This document shows, one piece after another, positions 45,762-56,899 of a stretch of 64,000 nucleotides of DNA. The translations under genes were made by a program, and so were the position numbers. The DNA is from Symsagittifera roscoffensis (Eukaryota; Xenacoelomorpha; Acoela; Convolutidae), in contig NC_087062.1 of assembly GCF_963678635.1 (NCBI RefSeq), positions 36,794,052-36,858,051 of the forward strand, given 5' to 3'. A model generated the notes under the pieces. It ran no database searches and was not told the origin of the DNA. It saw nothing but the letters and a program-made list of their open reading frames with translations. Numbering within the stretch: the stretch's first letter is position 1; every line of letters begins with the position of its first letter.

Positions 45762-48370
45762 GACCGTACTCAGCTAATAACTCGAGATCATTACTACTAC
45801 ACCTCATTTCAGTCGACTTAAGAAAAGGTGAAGCGAGTGCCACACTCTTCAACGTACCGACTTGCGTTTTTTGTTCGAGGGCCGCCCCTAAACATTCTTT
45901 AGGCAAATCACACTTAACTCTTGTTTTAAATTTGTTGGTAAAATGAGCGTTTTCGGTGATTTCAAAAATTTTCTTTTTGACTAATTGAGAAAAATTGTCA
46001 TGTTTTTGAAAATATTTTTCAATCCAAATTATTTTTTCCAATTTTCCGAGTTTTGAAAAATCTCTAAATGATGAACACAAAAGCGCTAAACCGGGTATAA
46101 AAGTTGGCTCATGATGCCGCGTTCCAAGAAAAAAATATGCCCGACCTTGACGCTTTCAAACCCTAACCATTCAGTTTCTTCATTTGCCAGTTGAAATTGC
46201 GGTAAATTAACCGAGATGTTTTGATCATCCAATCGTTTAAAACACCTTTCCTTCTAACTAGTATGATCTTCATGACTTTTCTTCAAAATTATAAGAGATC
46301 CCAGAAACAAAATATATTCGGTACATTCAATAATTTCGTATCTGAAGACAATTGAAACATAGCTGGCTCATCAGTCAAACCATTAGAACGTGCCATAAAT
46401 TAGTATATACCTGTTGTAGCCACGCCAATAATGTTAAAGTTACAAGGTTGTCTTGTCTCAGGATGCAGATTCAGTTGACAATATTGATACTTCGAAACTA
46501 TTGTAGTAAATAGTGGAATATCGCGACGATTCCCCTCAACTGAAAGTTGACCAATTGAATCAAAAATTTAATTCAGTATTAAGCATCTGATGTTTTTTCT
46601 TGTGAATTGCGGTGTTCATTTGTTTCGAATCTGTTAACAATTTATTTAAATTAATATTTTTTACTTTTAAAACAATAGATGGTTTAGTTAAGGATCCAAA
46701 CTTTTTTTACCATGTTTGTATGTACCCAATTTTGTCTAATATTTTGATCTCTTCCAGTACTTTTTCTTGCAAATTAAGTAGGAAATACCGTCCTTTTTGA
46801 TGCGTAAGTGTGAAATGTTTGTTAAACCTCGATTTAACAACAAGGTGTTTCGGTAGTCTATTTTTTCATAAATAACCTCAGAAATTCGTTTGCAAATTGA
46901 ATTTTCAGCAACTTGTCATCTTCGCCAAATGTACTAACTTTATGTAGGATAACTCGGGTGGCAATTTTTGCGACACCTTCAACCAAGTCCCGTGATTAAA
47001 TTACGACCCATAATTGATCTTTTGTTGTCATTCAACACTGTCAGCAAATGATCTCTCACATTCCAACCGTTGGAATTGTCACAGCATATCAGTGTGCCAT
47101 GACTCTTTATGGCATACTGGTTATAATTACGTAGCTATCTGTCTGCCAAAACCCGGTAAGAAATTTCATTAACTTTTGCTTTCATATAAATTGATATCAG
47201 ATCTGTGGTACTTCCACTGTCAACTAAAAACATTAACTGGTTATTGCTTGGTTGTAGCTGATTATTTTGATCCTTGTCCGTCGAAAAAACTTTAAATCCC
47301 CTATCTGTTCACATTTAAAACTGAAATCAATCTTTGATTCCTCCACAATTCTCGAATCTTCTTTCATGTCATCAATTGCATTTTTACAATAATCTTCCCA
47401 CCAAGCCCAATAAAAAAATTGCCACTATTTTCCGAACTCTATAAGATTCATTGACTCTTCACGATAATTCTTCTCGTCCTCAGCATTTTCTTGTTTCTTT
47501 TCATCATTATAATAAGCAATACCACGGAATGGAGGTCCCTTTCACTTCCATCTCTTGACACTTGTCTTACACTTCTGCCTCTCAAATTAGCACTAGATTG
47601 ATCTTGTTGACATCCTTTCCGACACAATCTAGCAAAGTGGTTCTTCATTCCACACTTTCTGCATTCTTGACCAATGCCCATACGAATTGCATGGATTCCC
47701 TTGACGACTCCCGCTGTTTTCTTGCTCGAAGGTCACATTTCCGCTCAGTTCGTTACCATTTCCGCCACTATCTTGCATAGTCTTCGTATCCTTCTGCGTT
47801 TGCTCTAACTGTATTGCTAACTCTAGAGTCGCTTCTGGTGTTTTCGGTTGCTTCATGAGCTTATACTGAATCTCTGAAAGTGATATATTTTCTACGAGTT
47901 TATCACTGACCATTACGTCTTCTCCCACCCGAACTTGCAGTGTTCTTCCAGGCCCCTCAAGAGACAATAGAACTGATCCAATGTTTCACCTTTTGCTTGT
48001 GAAAATAGTACGTATTTTTCAAATCTTCCATTTCCATACTGCCGGAAAACCATAGAGAAAAAAACCCACAAGAAAATCAAACCAGGTGGCAATATCAGCA
48101 ATGCCTACATCCTAAAAAATTCAAAACACGTGCCTATTGACTTCATCCACGATGGCACGGCTAATATTGACTCCCTCTCCAAACAAATTTTTGTTTCTGG
48201 CAAGAAATGCTTATTTTTTAATCTAAGGTTTTTGCCCGGAGTTGTTTCTGAAGTTTTCAAATAAGCAGGGAATTTTGTAAATTCTTTTAATTCCAATCTA
48301 GTTTCTAACCAGGAATTCAAAAAACCTAGACTAAATTGAGCCCGAAAGAACTGCTGGTAGTGTTTCAAAC
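45762..48370 (-). pseudogene. Decayed Ty3/gypsy retrotransposon (gag-pol)
   Basis: Minus-strand relic with domains in gypsy order. Gag: FEKYVLFSQAKGETLDQFY about 48,020-47,960, then a zinc knuckle CRKCGMKNHFARLC at 47,622-47,663 (CX2CX4HX4C intact). Protease: FLVDSGSTTDL (about 47,229-47,195) and SIMGRNLITGLG near 46,990. Reverse transcriptase start: LQEKVLEEIKILDKIGYIQ around 46,770-46,715; fingers/palm: CNFNI...TGIY and NGLTDEPAMFQ, 46,460-46,350. The YxDD region reads FCFWDLL, so the catalytic pair is lost. RNase H: HFTNKFKTRVKCDLPKECLG (45,945-45,886), catalytic Asp near 45,909, then SSNDLELLA. Stops and frameshifts occur throughout. Integrase and LTRs are not seen. It belongs to the gypsy group whose RNase H has 'GLGAALEQ'. 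Confidence 0.9.
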
Positions 48371-50399
48371 CCCGGTCTCACGTTAGTTAAGAGAGTTAAG
48401 TTTTAGTCCATTGATCACAAATAGTTGTTGGAATCCATTGAGGACACACATCAGTGAAAATTTGCGCCACACAAAGGTTTGTCATGCATTTTATGGACGT
48501 GTCACAAAAACAAAATTTTGCTATAAATACGTTTTTACAATTATTACGAGGCCAAACTGTGCTCTAGATAGGCGCACAATTTTGTGTCTGTATGTTCTTG
48601 GATTCCAGAGACAAGTCTTTAAACAAGTTAAAATTTTGTCGGAACGATCAAAGAAAATGAAAGAACAAAAGAAGAACAAAGGGAGCGTCCTTGTTGCGGA
48701 ATCCACTTACAATGCACAAAATGCACAGTTTGGCCTCGTAATGATAAATTTTTCGTATAGCTTAAGAAAGTAGGAAAAACAATATGCTACTGATATCATT
48801 CATGGAGTTAGAAGTAAATGGGGAGAAATTTACGATGGAATAAAAAACTCAGACACTGCGGCCGATACTTGTTCTTTGTTTTTTGAACCGCAAAACAATA
48901 TGTATGAAGATGAAAAACTGTACGGAATCGTTTCAAAAAAACCGAATAATCAAGTAGTGTACAGGTTGATACATCCAAAAATTGCTTTCAATGTATGCAA
49001 TTTGCTAAATATATCCACCGAAAAAGTTCAAAGTGTGTTTAACTAATTTTTTTCAGTAGTAAATTTAATAACACTAATAAAAGCGTTAGTAATACAGGTT
49101 TCTGGTGGAACTTACTTCTCAGTTTTATTAAAAAAGTTAAGTGTAATTTTAAACAATAAAAAGTAATAAAGTTCTGCTCTCGAAAATAGAAGTTTTTTTT
49201 ATAAGGCGTTATATTAAAAATACTGTTCCCTTCACACCTAAATCTCAAAAAGAAACGCTTTATTTTAGTGCTTGATCACAAATACAATAAAAAGAAGATC
49301 CAATAGTTCAAACATTCTAAGGACGCTAAATAGGAAGCTAGGATTTAGGAAATGCTAAATAGAAACCTATTTAGCATTTCTACTGTAAGATATTCTGTTA
49401 AGTATCTGCAGCAGCATCGCAGCAAGTGTCCAAAGAACTGAACGTAGCAAGAAACAGCAACCAGAATTTTTTTCGTTTTTTTTTTGGGGGGGGGGGGAAG
49501 AGTGCAATCTTGCTCAAATCTCGCAATAAATAAGCGAAAACATTTTGAATATCTCATGATTTCCTTCAAGACTTCATTTTTAAGCAGATACCACCCGACA
49601 GGCTGATGTCTTTTTGAAATCATATTGAATTTAATTTTTAAATGTAGAATTTCATAAAATCTGTAGTTATCCGTTTCTGCATTACGAAGCCAAACTGTGT
49701 GCTGGATAGGCGCACAATTTGGGTCTGTATTTTCCTGTGTCCGTAGTTTGCGGTCTGAATTCCAAAGAAAAGTCTTTAAACATGTTCCAAAGTGTAAGAG
49801 GATACCACTTAAAAAATTTCCGTGGTTTGGCGTACAAATACCTGTAACGTAAATTTCGTCGGCGCATGTATTCCACAATAAGCAAATATAGCTAGTTGTT
49901 CTGGATTCTGCAACTGTAGGTAGAAACCCCAAATGTAAGTTTCCTGTGTCAGAATCCGCCTATGTAAGCAAACTCCGCAAACTGTAAATAAAATCCGAAT
50001 TATGTTTCTTACTGAATTTGAACACAAACAATTAAAAGCTTAGAGCTTGAAACCTGACCTATAACAATGTGGAAATTAAAAGCAAGGACTTAACCATTGT
50101 CAGCGAAATCCACGAACAAATCTTAAAACATTGGTTAACTAAAACGATGGATGTCACGCTTTAGTATGTGGGTTACATATACCAGCAAGTTTGTATTGGA
50201 ATCATAGTTTTGAAACACAACTGAAAAAATTCATTATTTGGAGTTAATGAATTGAAAGTGTTTGGAAACACTAAGCACAGCATATCGTCAAATCAGGTCA
50301 GCAATTGGGATTTGATCAATCCCAAATACTGATCTAATTGGTGGAAAGTGAATTCAAAAAATTAAGGCAGTGGATCATGATAGTGGAAATTCTAACCAT

Positions 50400-50478
50400 G
50401 AGGGCAGTATTTGAGGTTAGTCGAGAGTGAAATTAAAACATGGCTTATTGATCTCATCTCAAATACTACCCTCAGCGT
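50400..50478. repeat. Inverted repeat pair
   Basis: GAGGGCAGTATTTGAGGTTA at 50,400 pairs with ATCTCAAATACTACCCTC near 50,456-50,473. Just upstream, TTGGGATTTGATCAATCCCA (50,306-50,325) is a second self-complementary stretch. Possibly the ends of a small element. Confidence 0.5.
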
Positions 50479-50520
50479 ACGCCATGGGTACTTCTATGAA
50501 GGCGTCCCTCAAAAAGTATT

Positions 50521-50570
50521 TACGCATGCGTATAGCATATAATGTTACGCATGCGTATAGCATATAATGT
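50521..50570. repeat. Perfect 25-bp tandem duplication with a 12-bp palindrome
   Basis: TACGCATGCGTA plus TAGCATATAATGT occurs twice back to back without a mismatch. TACGCATGCGTA is a perfect palindrome. Confidence 0.85.
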
Positions 50571-51139
50571 TTTGGAAGGTATGTTTGTAATCTTGCAAAA
50601 AATGTTGAGTCAGAAGTTTCTCGGATTAAAAGTTTTAATACTCATTTTGCTTATATCAAAAACTTTGGTCGCTTCAACTTAATTTACGATTTAACAACCA
50701 AAATTGGTTTAACCATAAACGGTAAGATGTATAGTTTTAAGAAAACAAAATGCGGAGTCCACTTAGAGTTTGCGGAATCCACTTAAAGGTTGCAGATTCT
50801 GTTAACAACTTGCGGGTTCCGCTTATAAATGCAGATTCCAGGACAGCTGATTTTATCAATACACATTCTAATTTTTTATTTGTGGGCTCCACAAACTATC
50901 CCAGAATCCTCTAAAACTGCTAGGAATTCCGCAAGTTTGCCAATTTTTAGAGCAGTTTTGAACGTTCTAGGTGTTTGTTTGAGGAATCCAAAACGGCAAA
51001 GAAGGTCAAAGAAAAGTAGCAATGTAGAGGCTTTTGCAAAAAATCTGGTTTTGGTCTCTTCCGGAATCCGCTTTGGCCTCGTTTTGTGGCACAGTTTGGC
51101 CTCGTTTTGTGGCTTGAAAACAAAAGAAAATATCGACTT

Positions 51140-51420
51140 TATAATTAGCCTTTTGTGACAAAGTTTTTTTTATATCAGCTAAAAGGTAATGTTATCCTGA
51201 GCTCAATTTTGAAAAATTTTTTACCTGTGATAATTTTTGTAAAATTCTAAATTTAGCTTTTTGTGACGGAATTTTTTTATATGAGCCAAAGGGTAAGGTT
51301 AACTTCAGCTCAAACTTGAAAAGATATTTCATCTGTGATAAATTTTGTAAAAGTTGCCAAATTGGGAGAATGATTGCGCAATTTTTTTCCTGCTTTGAAA
51401 GTGTGAGCGGAAATTTAACC
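51140..51420 (-). repeat. Repeat E, strongly decayed and partly duplicated
   Basis: The ATCAGCTAAAAGGTAATGTT, CCTGAGCTCAATTTTGAAAA and TTACCTGTGATAATTTTTGT blocks follow repeat E order, and the same trio recurs at 51,268-51,345 in altered form. Confidence 0.4.
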
Positions 51421-51963
51421 AGTGCAGACTGTATTCTTAGCATAGAGATAAAAAATCATAAACTTATTTGAGAAATCTGGCAATTAGTTTTGACCAATTT
51501 TCAGCCAATCAGATTTGAGATAGTGATATCAGCAAAAACTTGAGTTTTTCACATTGGAGATTTTTTAAAGCTCAGAAACTTTGAACCAAATAGGCATGGA
51601 AAGGAACAAATTTAGTTTTTAATGGTCTTTGTTTCAAAGGCAATAGCAAAAACCCAAAAAAATTAAATTCTTTGCTCAGAAAAAAGTATATTTTCTCGTC
51701 TGTCTACCAATGTTAATGTGTCACCCATATTCTTTATGACGAAAAAAATCTCAACCATAAACCAGATTTCAATTGAAATTTTCCACCAACAAATGTACGA
51801 TGCAATTGGTAGAGACCAAAGTCAAGCTCTCAAAAATCATTACAACAGATTCATCTCGACGAAAATACTGCCGCCCGAATATTGAAAAATTTGCATAGCT
51901 TTAATTTTAAAAAAGAAATAAGCAGTTTCCCCAGTTCCGAACAACATTTATAAAACTTGAAAC

Positions 51964-52595
51964 TTGAAACTTGGGCAACAACAAGTGAAGGACAACATGT
52001 TTTATTGGACGCAAACTCAAGAAATTGAATTAGCAATATTTTGCTCCCGAAAGAGCAGAAAATTTTCACATTGTTTCGCGATGGTTCCTTTCGTAGAGCT
52101 CCGAGACCACTTGAACAGCGTTATACATTATTTTGCGTTATTTTTTGCCACAAAATTCCGGTATATGGGTTTTTTGACCGGAAAAAGCAAAAATCAATAC
52201 ACAGAAATGCCTCGAAAAACTTAACTTGGAATTTCAACTGCAAAATTTTTTTGGATTATGAATTTGGATTTTCAGCCGGCTCTAAAAACCGAGCATCCTA
52301 CTCCCTACAGTTTGGTTGATAATATCATTTTACTATCAATATTCAAATTTATACTAGCAATTTTCAAAAAAAAATCACTTACTTGGATTCTCCGAGCAAT
52401 ATCGAAAACCTGCTGCCATGCAAAAATTGACAGAAAAGTTTTTAGTGTTGGTTTCGCCCCCTCCCGCATTTTTGTCCACAGCAATCGATTACCAAACCCA
52501 GAATCAAAGTGTTACTGCATTATGTTCAAGATTTTTGCATTAAAAAATAGTGTCGGACTTTGGAACGTTTTTGACCGTTCAAATGATCTCTGATC
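51964..52595 (+). pseudogene. MULE-like transposase relic, copy 1
   Basis: Conceptual translation across frames resembles the core of Mutator-like (MULE) transposases. EIELAIFCS then KEQKIFTLFRDGSFRRAP (about 52,019-52,110) corresponds to the 'W..DGTFK..P' motif with the first catalytic Asp. PLEQRYTLFCVIFCHKIPVY matches the 'F.QLYTIH......PLVYAL' segment. Later FSVGFAP and NRLPNPES (52,440-52,500) and LWNVFDRSNDL (52,555-52,590) match the 'ALAFVP' and 'WNVYDR' regions before the 'RTNN' box, which is not seen. Frames shift at least twice, so it is dead. A nearly identical copy of the stretch from about 52,066 lies at 59,333. Confidence 0.6.
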
Positions 52596-52900
52596 TACAA
52601 ATACATACAAAACTCGCATTCAACCTGGAATCGGCAAATTGGCAGAAGCAGACTATCCTTGTGGACCTTGATTTTTAAACTTAATGCAATAATTGACCAA
52701 CTGAAACCTCTTTATCGACCTTTTTTATCAACCAACCTATTTTGACCAACTGAAAACTTTTAAGAAACCGAGTCTTTTTGGTTATATTAAGATGATAAAT
52801 CATAATTTTAACTTTGGCAATGTAGTATTTTGTTCTAAGCTCATTGTAACTTACTCAATTTAAAAAATTCTGTAATTAAACGTTCCTTTTTTGTTCTGAA
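52066..52900 (+). repeat. Direct repeat M, copy 1
   Basis: About 835 bp repeated at 59,333-60,168, same orientation, roughly 97 percent identical by eye with a few single-base indels. It includes the MULE relic and about 300 bp of downstream non-coding sequence ending AAACGTTCCTTTTTTGTTCTGA. Confidence 0.85.
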
Positions 52901-53133
52901 GGTACATTACGACAAACACTACCTAAATTATTTTTTCAATTCGTTTTATAGCTCTATAAACACGCAATTAATTGTTCTTGAAGCTAGCCTTTTCTTGTGC
53001 TATTTTATCTATATTCAATTTTTTACAACCCATTAACCAGAGTTACAAATCGTTTTGAATTGGGTTGAGACATGCTCTTTAGTCTTTTTAATTCATTGCT
53101 ATAAGCAAATTGTATCACTTTTTATTTTACATA

Positions 53134-54180
53134 CCCGGGTTGAAGTTGCATTGACATTCAGCAATGTATCTTCTTTATTGTAGTGTTTTGATTTTTTAAA
53201 GAAATGTACCAGTCCTAATACATTTTTAACCAAGTTTTAACTATGCGCATTACGTTTGCGTCAATTAGCTATGCAAATTCAAACATATGGATGGTACATT
53301 GAGGACACATCGATGGACATGGATGTAAATTCAGCTTTGATACATCGATTGTACAATGATGAAACATTGATGTGACATAAATATAGAAAACAAACTCAAA
53401 TACATTGCTGGTACATTGATGAAACAGGGCTAATACATTGATCGTAAATTGATGAAACTTTGTTGATCTCACACTTTTTGCAAAAAATGCGGCCGTGAAG
53501 TTAAAATTTATGCTATTCACGAGATACGCATTGATGATGGTTAACCAGTACGAAACTAAGATATGAATTTGGAAAAAATTGTAGTCAAATGGTATTGATA
53601 TTTTTGATATTTCGAATATTGGTGCAGAGTTCTTGTCGGAAAAAACACAATAATATAAATCTACTAAAATATATAAATGAATGAAAATAATTATACCGCT
53701 GCAGCCTTTAGATTTGAAAAGTTGAAAATGATCCCCATGAAACTTATGTTTTGCGGTACAATTTTCTTCCGAATTTTTTTGTTGTGGAACGAAATACTCT
53801 GATGGATAGTTTCCTTGAAAAACGATCTGAAATTTTTCTCGAGAAAATTTTTTGCTCAAAAAAGTCTGCAATCTTGAAAAACAAAATACACAGGTGAAAA
53901 AACTATAGTAGTGTCTGCTAGAATAATGACTCATTACCAGTTCACCAGAACACCTGTTCACTTTGCAGCCACGTTTCATTGATGAATCATAGAAATTACA
54001 TCCATGTTTCAGTCATGATTCATCAATGAAACATCAATAAAATTTGCATCCCTATTTCATAGATGAAACATGGCTAAACATCGTTAAAATGGCATTGCAA
54101 CTTGAATGATACATAGATGCAAGAATAATGAAAATGTATCTATAATACATTTCTGAATTGCAATGCAACTTCAATCCGGG
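53134..54180. mobile_element. W8: CCCGGGTTGAAGTTGCATT-ended element, TA target duplication
   Basis: CCCGGGTTGAAGTTGCATTG at the left is the inverse of CAATGCAACTTCAATCCGGG at the right; the match continues inward for about 37 bp. TA flanks both sides, and the flanking repeat E is continuous if the element is removed. Words of the type TACATTGATGAAACATTGATG recur in both orientations at 53,270-53,460 and 53,970-54,150, echoing the GCATTGACATTCAGCAATG in the TIR itself. Confidence 0.85.
53269..53979 (-). other. Longest open frame in the window (236 codons), inside W8
   Basis: Lies wholly between the TIRs of W8. The C-terminal 70 residues translate the ACATTGATG word array (CTSNVFEF, CTIDVSKL, CTIHMFEF-type repeats). 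The N-terminal part is Phe/Ser/Lys-rich with one hydrophobic stretch near residues 95-110 and has no transposase motif that I recognise. An open frame of this length is unusual in DNA this AT-rich, but its composition is like translated non-coding sequence. I think it is more likely not a gene. Confidence 0.2.
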
Positions 54181-54309
54181 TAGCGTGTGGGGGGATGATT
54201 TCAAAAAACATTTTAAAATTTTTTTCTGTGTTGTTTTTGAAATTTTCATCAATTGTTTTTTGTAAATACTCCATAAAAATTATAACGCAGTCGGAACATT
54301 CAGGGCTCC

Positions 54310-55412
54310 CTTTTCATTAAAATCTTGCAAGATTTGCGTTCCAAGAACACTGGGGTGAAACATTGTGTCTAGTGTCTATTAATAAATGCAGTAAGTCCGC
54401 TATTTGCAGATAAACACCTTCTGTTAATTAGATAGGAAAAAAGTGCATTAATTTAAGACGCTTTTGAAAGTTTCTTTGCCTTTGTTGCTAATTCACTCTT
54501 TCTAAAGCTTTCATTCATTCAAATCTAATCTTTCCCGCTCAAAAACTGGCAAAAGGAAGCTATTGCTAATCGGCTATTGACAACAAAACAATGCGCCGTA
54601 AAGTTTTTATCAGGCTTTCTGCTATTTTTGTTTTGCGTACGTCAATCGGTTTTAATGTTTTCACTTGTTTGTGAAGGAAAACCAATCGGATAAAAATTGA
54701 TATATAACGCTAAAAAATTCAATTTATATATAAGATCTTTGTTCACCTCCAACCCAGCACATGACGATTTGATTTTATCTTGTAAGTTTTTCCATTGATG
54801 TACTTATACTTGATTTATAGCTGTATAGACCATTTATTCCATTAAAATCCATACCCCGTTCACTTTGAATGGAATCGATTGAAAAGTTCAATTTATTCCC
54901 CCTGAAATTTTTCTTAACATTATAAAATGAGAAGGAAAAGATTAAAAATTGATAAGGTAGCAAAAGATAATGTGGCTTCAAGCAGGCTCCCTCCAAATAA
55001 TTTCTTTGAATCAAATCGACAAAAGTGCTTGTGCATTAATAATCGATAAGTAATCTGAGCAACTTCATAAATAAGTCATGCTTAGCTCAAAATAATTCTT
55101 CCAGCTTTGGACTAAATAAAACTCTCTTAGAGCTAAAAAAAACTTCCATTAACCGAGATTTATCATTTCATCATCCGCCCGTTTCTGATGTAAGACAAAT
55201 TTGGTGCGATAAAAAAGAAGGTCAGCTAGTGAGAAGGAACCTTGCATTCTAGTGCTTTTTTTTCTACGCTATGTCTGACTTTATAAAACAGCTATAAAAC
55301 ACAGTTATAAAACACTAAAAAACAGCGGATATTGCAACCAACAAAAATCAACCCGAGCCTAAAGTTTCTAATTGTTAAAATGAAGATTGGCTTGTTCGTA
55401 TAGAAAAAAAAA
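54310..55412. other. No recognised feature
   Basis: AT-rich, no shared repeats seen. The frame at 54,775-55,014 (-) has no motif. Confidence 0.35.
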
Positions 55413-56017
55413 CACGGGTTGACCAAAAATGCTGTTTATACAATTTTCATAAGTGGAATAAAAGTAATCATACATTTTTCATGCATTTTCATGAGTACAA
55501 AAACTGGCATAAAAGTTCTATGATTGGAGATTTGATATCTCAAATTTTTTTATCAGCGCTCGTAACCGAACACAAGTTACAAAGACCCTGGATTACTCAA
55601 ATTTAGGGTCACCAAAAGTTAGACCGTCTTGAATGTACAATTCAATGGAAACAACGTGAATATAAATGTATTACACAAACGTAGTCATGTATCAAAGTTT
55701 TAAATTTTGGCAAACAGTTTCAAAGCTAATCGTTTTTCAAACATTTTTGTGGGGCAAGTTTGAAAAAACTTGCCCTCAAAAAAGCTTAAATAAATATTTT
55801 CATATATGGAAACTGCATGTTTAGCATTTTTTAGCTAAAAGTTTTTGTTTTTCTTATTTATGACCATAATTTAATTCCAAACAAAAAAATTTCATCTAAA
55901 ATTTGATATCTTTACTTTTGTAAATATATAAAAAATTTGAAAGACTAGTATTTTATTATAAATTTAGTGTGTGGAATTGCATGATTAGCATTTTCAGTCT
56001 ACGAAGGTTGACCCGGG
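55413..56017. mobile_element. W9: W1-related element, AA flanks
   Basis: Left end CACGGGTTGACCAAAAATGC and right end GAAGGTTGACCCGGG; flanks are AA on both sides. Words ATACAATTTTCATAAGTGGA and TATATGGAAACTGCATG...TTAGCATTTTT are those of W1. Confidence 0.65.
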
Positions 56018-56289
56018 AAGTTACCGGAAAATAAAATTAGGCTGATTTGTTCTATTTTCTTTGAAACTCATTTAGATATGAATATTTATAAGAGACTTCT
56101 TAGATTAGGTCAATTGTTTTTAACTGTTGTTCTTACAACGTGTACTGTTAAGTTTCCACACGATTTTTTAACCCTAATTTTTTATTTTAAAAACTACAAA
56201 ACTGACAATTCCTCACAAACTATATTGAGTCTGACTGATTTTTTAAGAATTAATCTATGCAATCACAGCAAGATGAGTCGACAGAGTTC

Positions 56290-56470
56290 CAGATCAATTC
56301 ATCACTAGATCGTGAAATTCGCCTGCGGCGCAGAAAAATTTGTCAAATTAGGGTCTTTATAATTCTTTTAGAATGCTCAGAATATCATCAGTTAGGTCGA
56401 CCTAATAAAACGTCGACATTTTTTGAAAATCCGTCCCCCTCCTCAAAAAATTCTTAGATCTACCTCTGGC
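56290..56470. repeat. hAT MITE fragment (31,529 type)
   Basis: GCCTGCGGCGCA, AATTAGGGTCTTTATAA, TTAGGTCGACCTAA and TCCCCCTCCTC...TTAGATCTACCTCTGG follow the right half of the nested MITE at 31,760-31,889. The left end was not found. A weaker relative lies at 56,625-56,890. Confidence 0.5.
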
Positions 56471-56899
56471 ACAAAAATTTTCGACTACGGCAATCAATTC
56501 CAGCAAAGTTGATTATTTGCGATTGATTCAAAAGGATTTTTCTTCGGTAATAATTAGTTAAAATTTGAGTTAAATCAGCTGGCAGCCGAACTATAGATAA
56601 AAAATGCCAGTGAAAAAGTCTGTAGTGGATTTAGGGGAGGGAACGTTTGTACTATGTTGTGATATAAATTTTTGGAGATTGACCCTAAAATTTGTTTAAA
56701 GGCGCCAATAGATACTAATTTTGTAATTGGAGCGTGGGCTGAAAAAAAAACAATTTTTCGGTTTTAAAAATTTTGCAAAAATGGGGTCCTTATAATGATT
56801 TGGAAGAGCTCATAAAACCAATTTGGACAAAGATCGACAAATTTTTTGAAATTACGCCCTCGCCGTTCGAGAAAATCTAGGAAAAAACTGCCCTTGAAA

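Larger units (their letters stand above)
48411..51120. repeat. Cluster of repeat R and TTGCGGAATCCACTTA words
   Basis: 48,545-48,735 is the inverted counterpart of 17,020-17,228. Near 49,680-49,800 and 51,060-51,115 shorter blocks recur (CCAAACTGTG(T)GC, GATAGGCGCACAATTT, TTTGGCCTCGTTTTGTGG twice). At 50,745-50,840, GCGGAATCCACTTA-like words recur four to five times. The 195-aa frame at 49,345-49,932 (-) overlaps these repeats and shows no domain, so I do not call it a gene. Confidence 0.5.
53030..54308 (-). repeat. Repeat E copy split by element W8
   Basis: Reading across the W8 insertion, ...TGTATCACTTTTTATTTTAC (to about 53,131) joins to GCGTGTGGGGGGATGATTTC (from 54,183). This reconstitutes the usual reversed repeat E order (…CACTTTGTACTTTATATGG then CGTGTGGGGGG…). 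The right part continues to CGCAGTCGGAACATTCAGGG at about 54,305; the left part is decayed. Confidence 0.65.

Noticed and set aside
49345-49932. 195-aa minus-strand frame
   Set aside because: Begins and ends in dispersed repeat R sequence, includes translated poly-G/poly-A runs, no recognisable domain.
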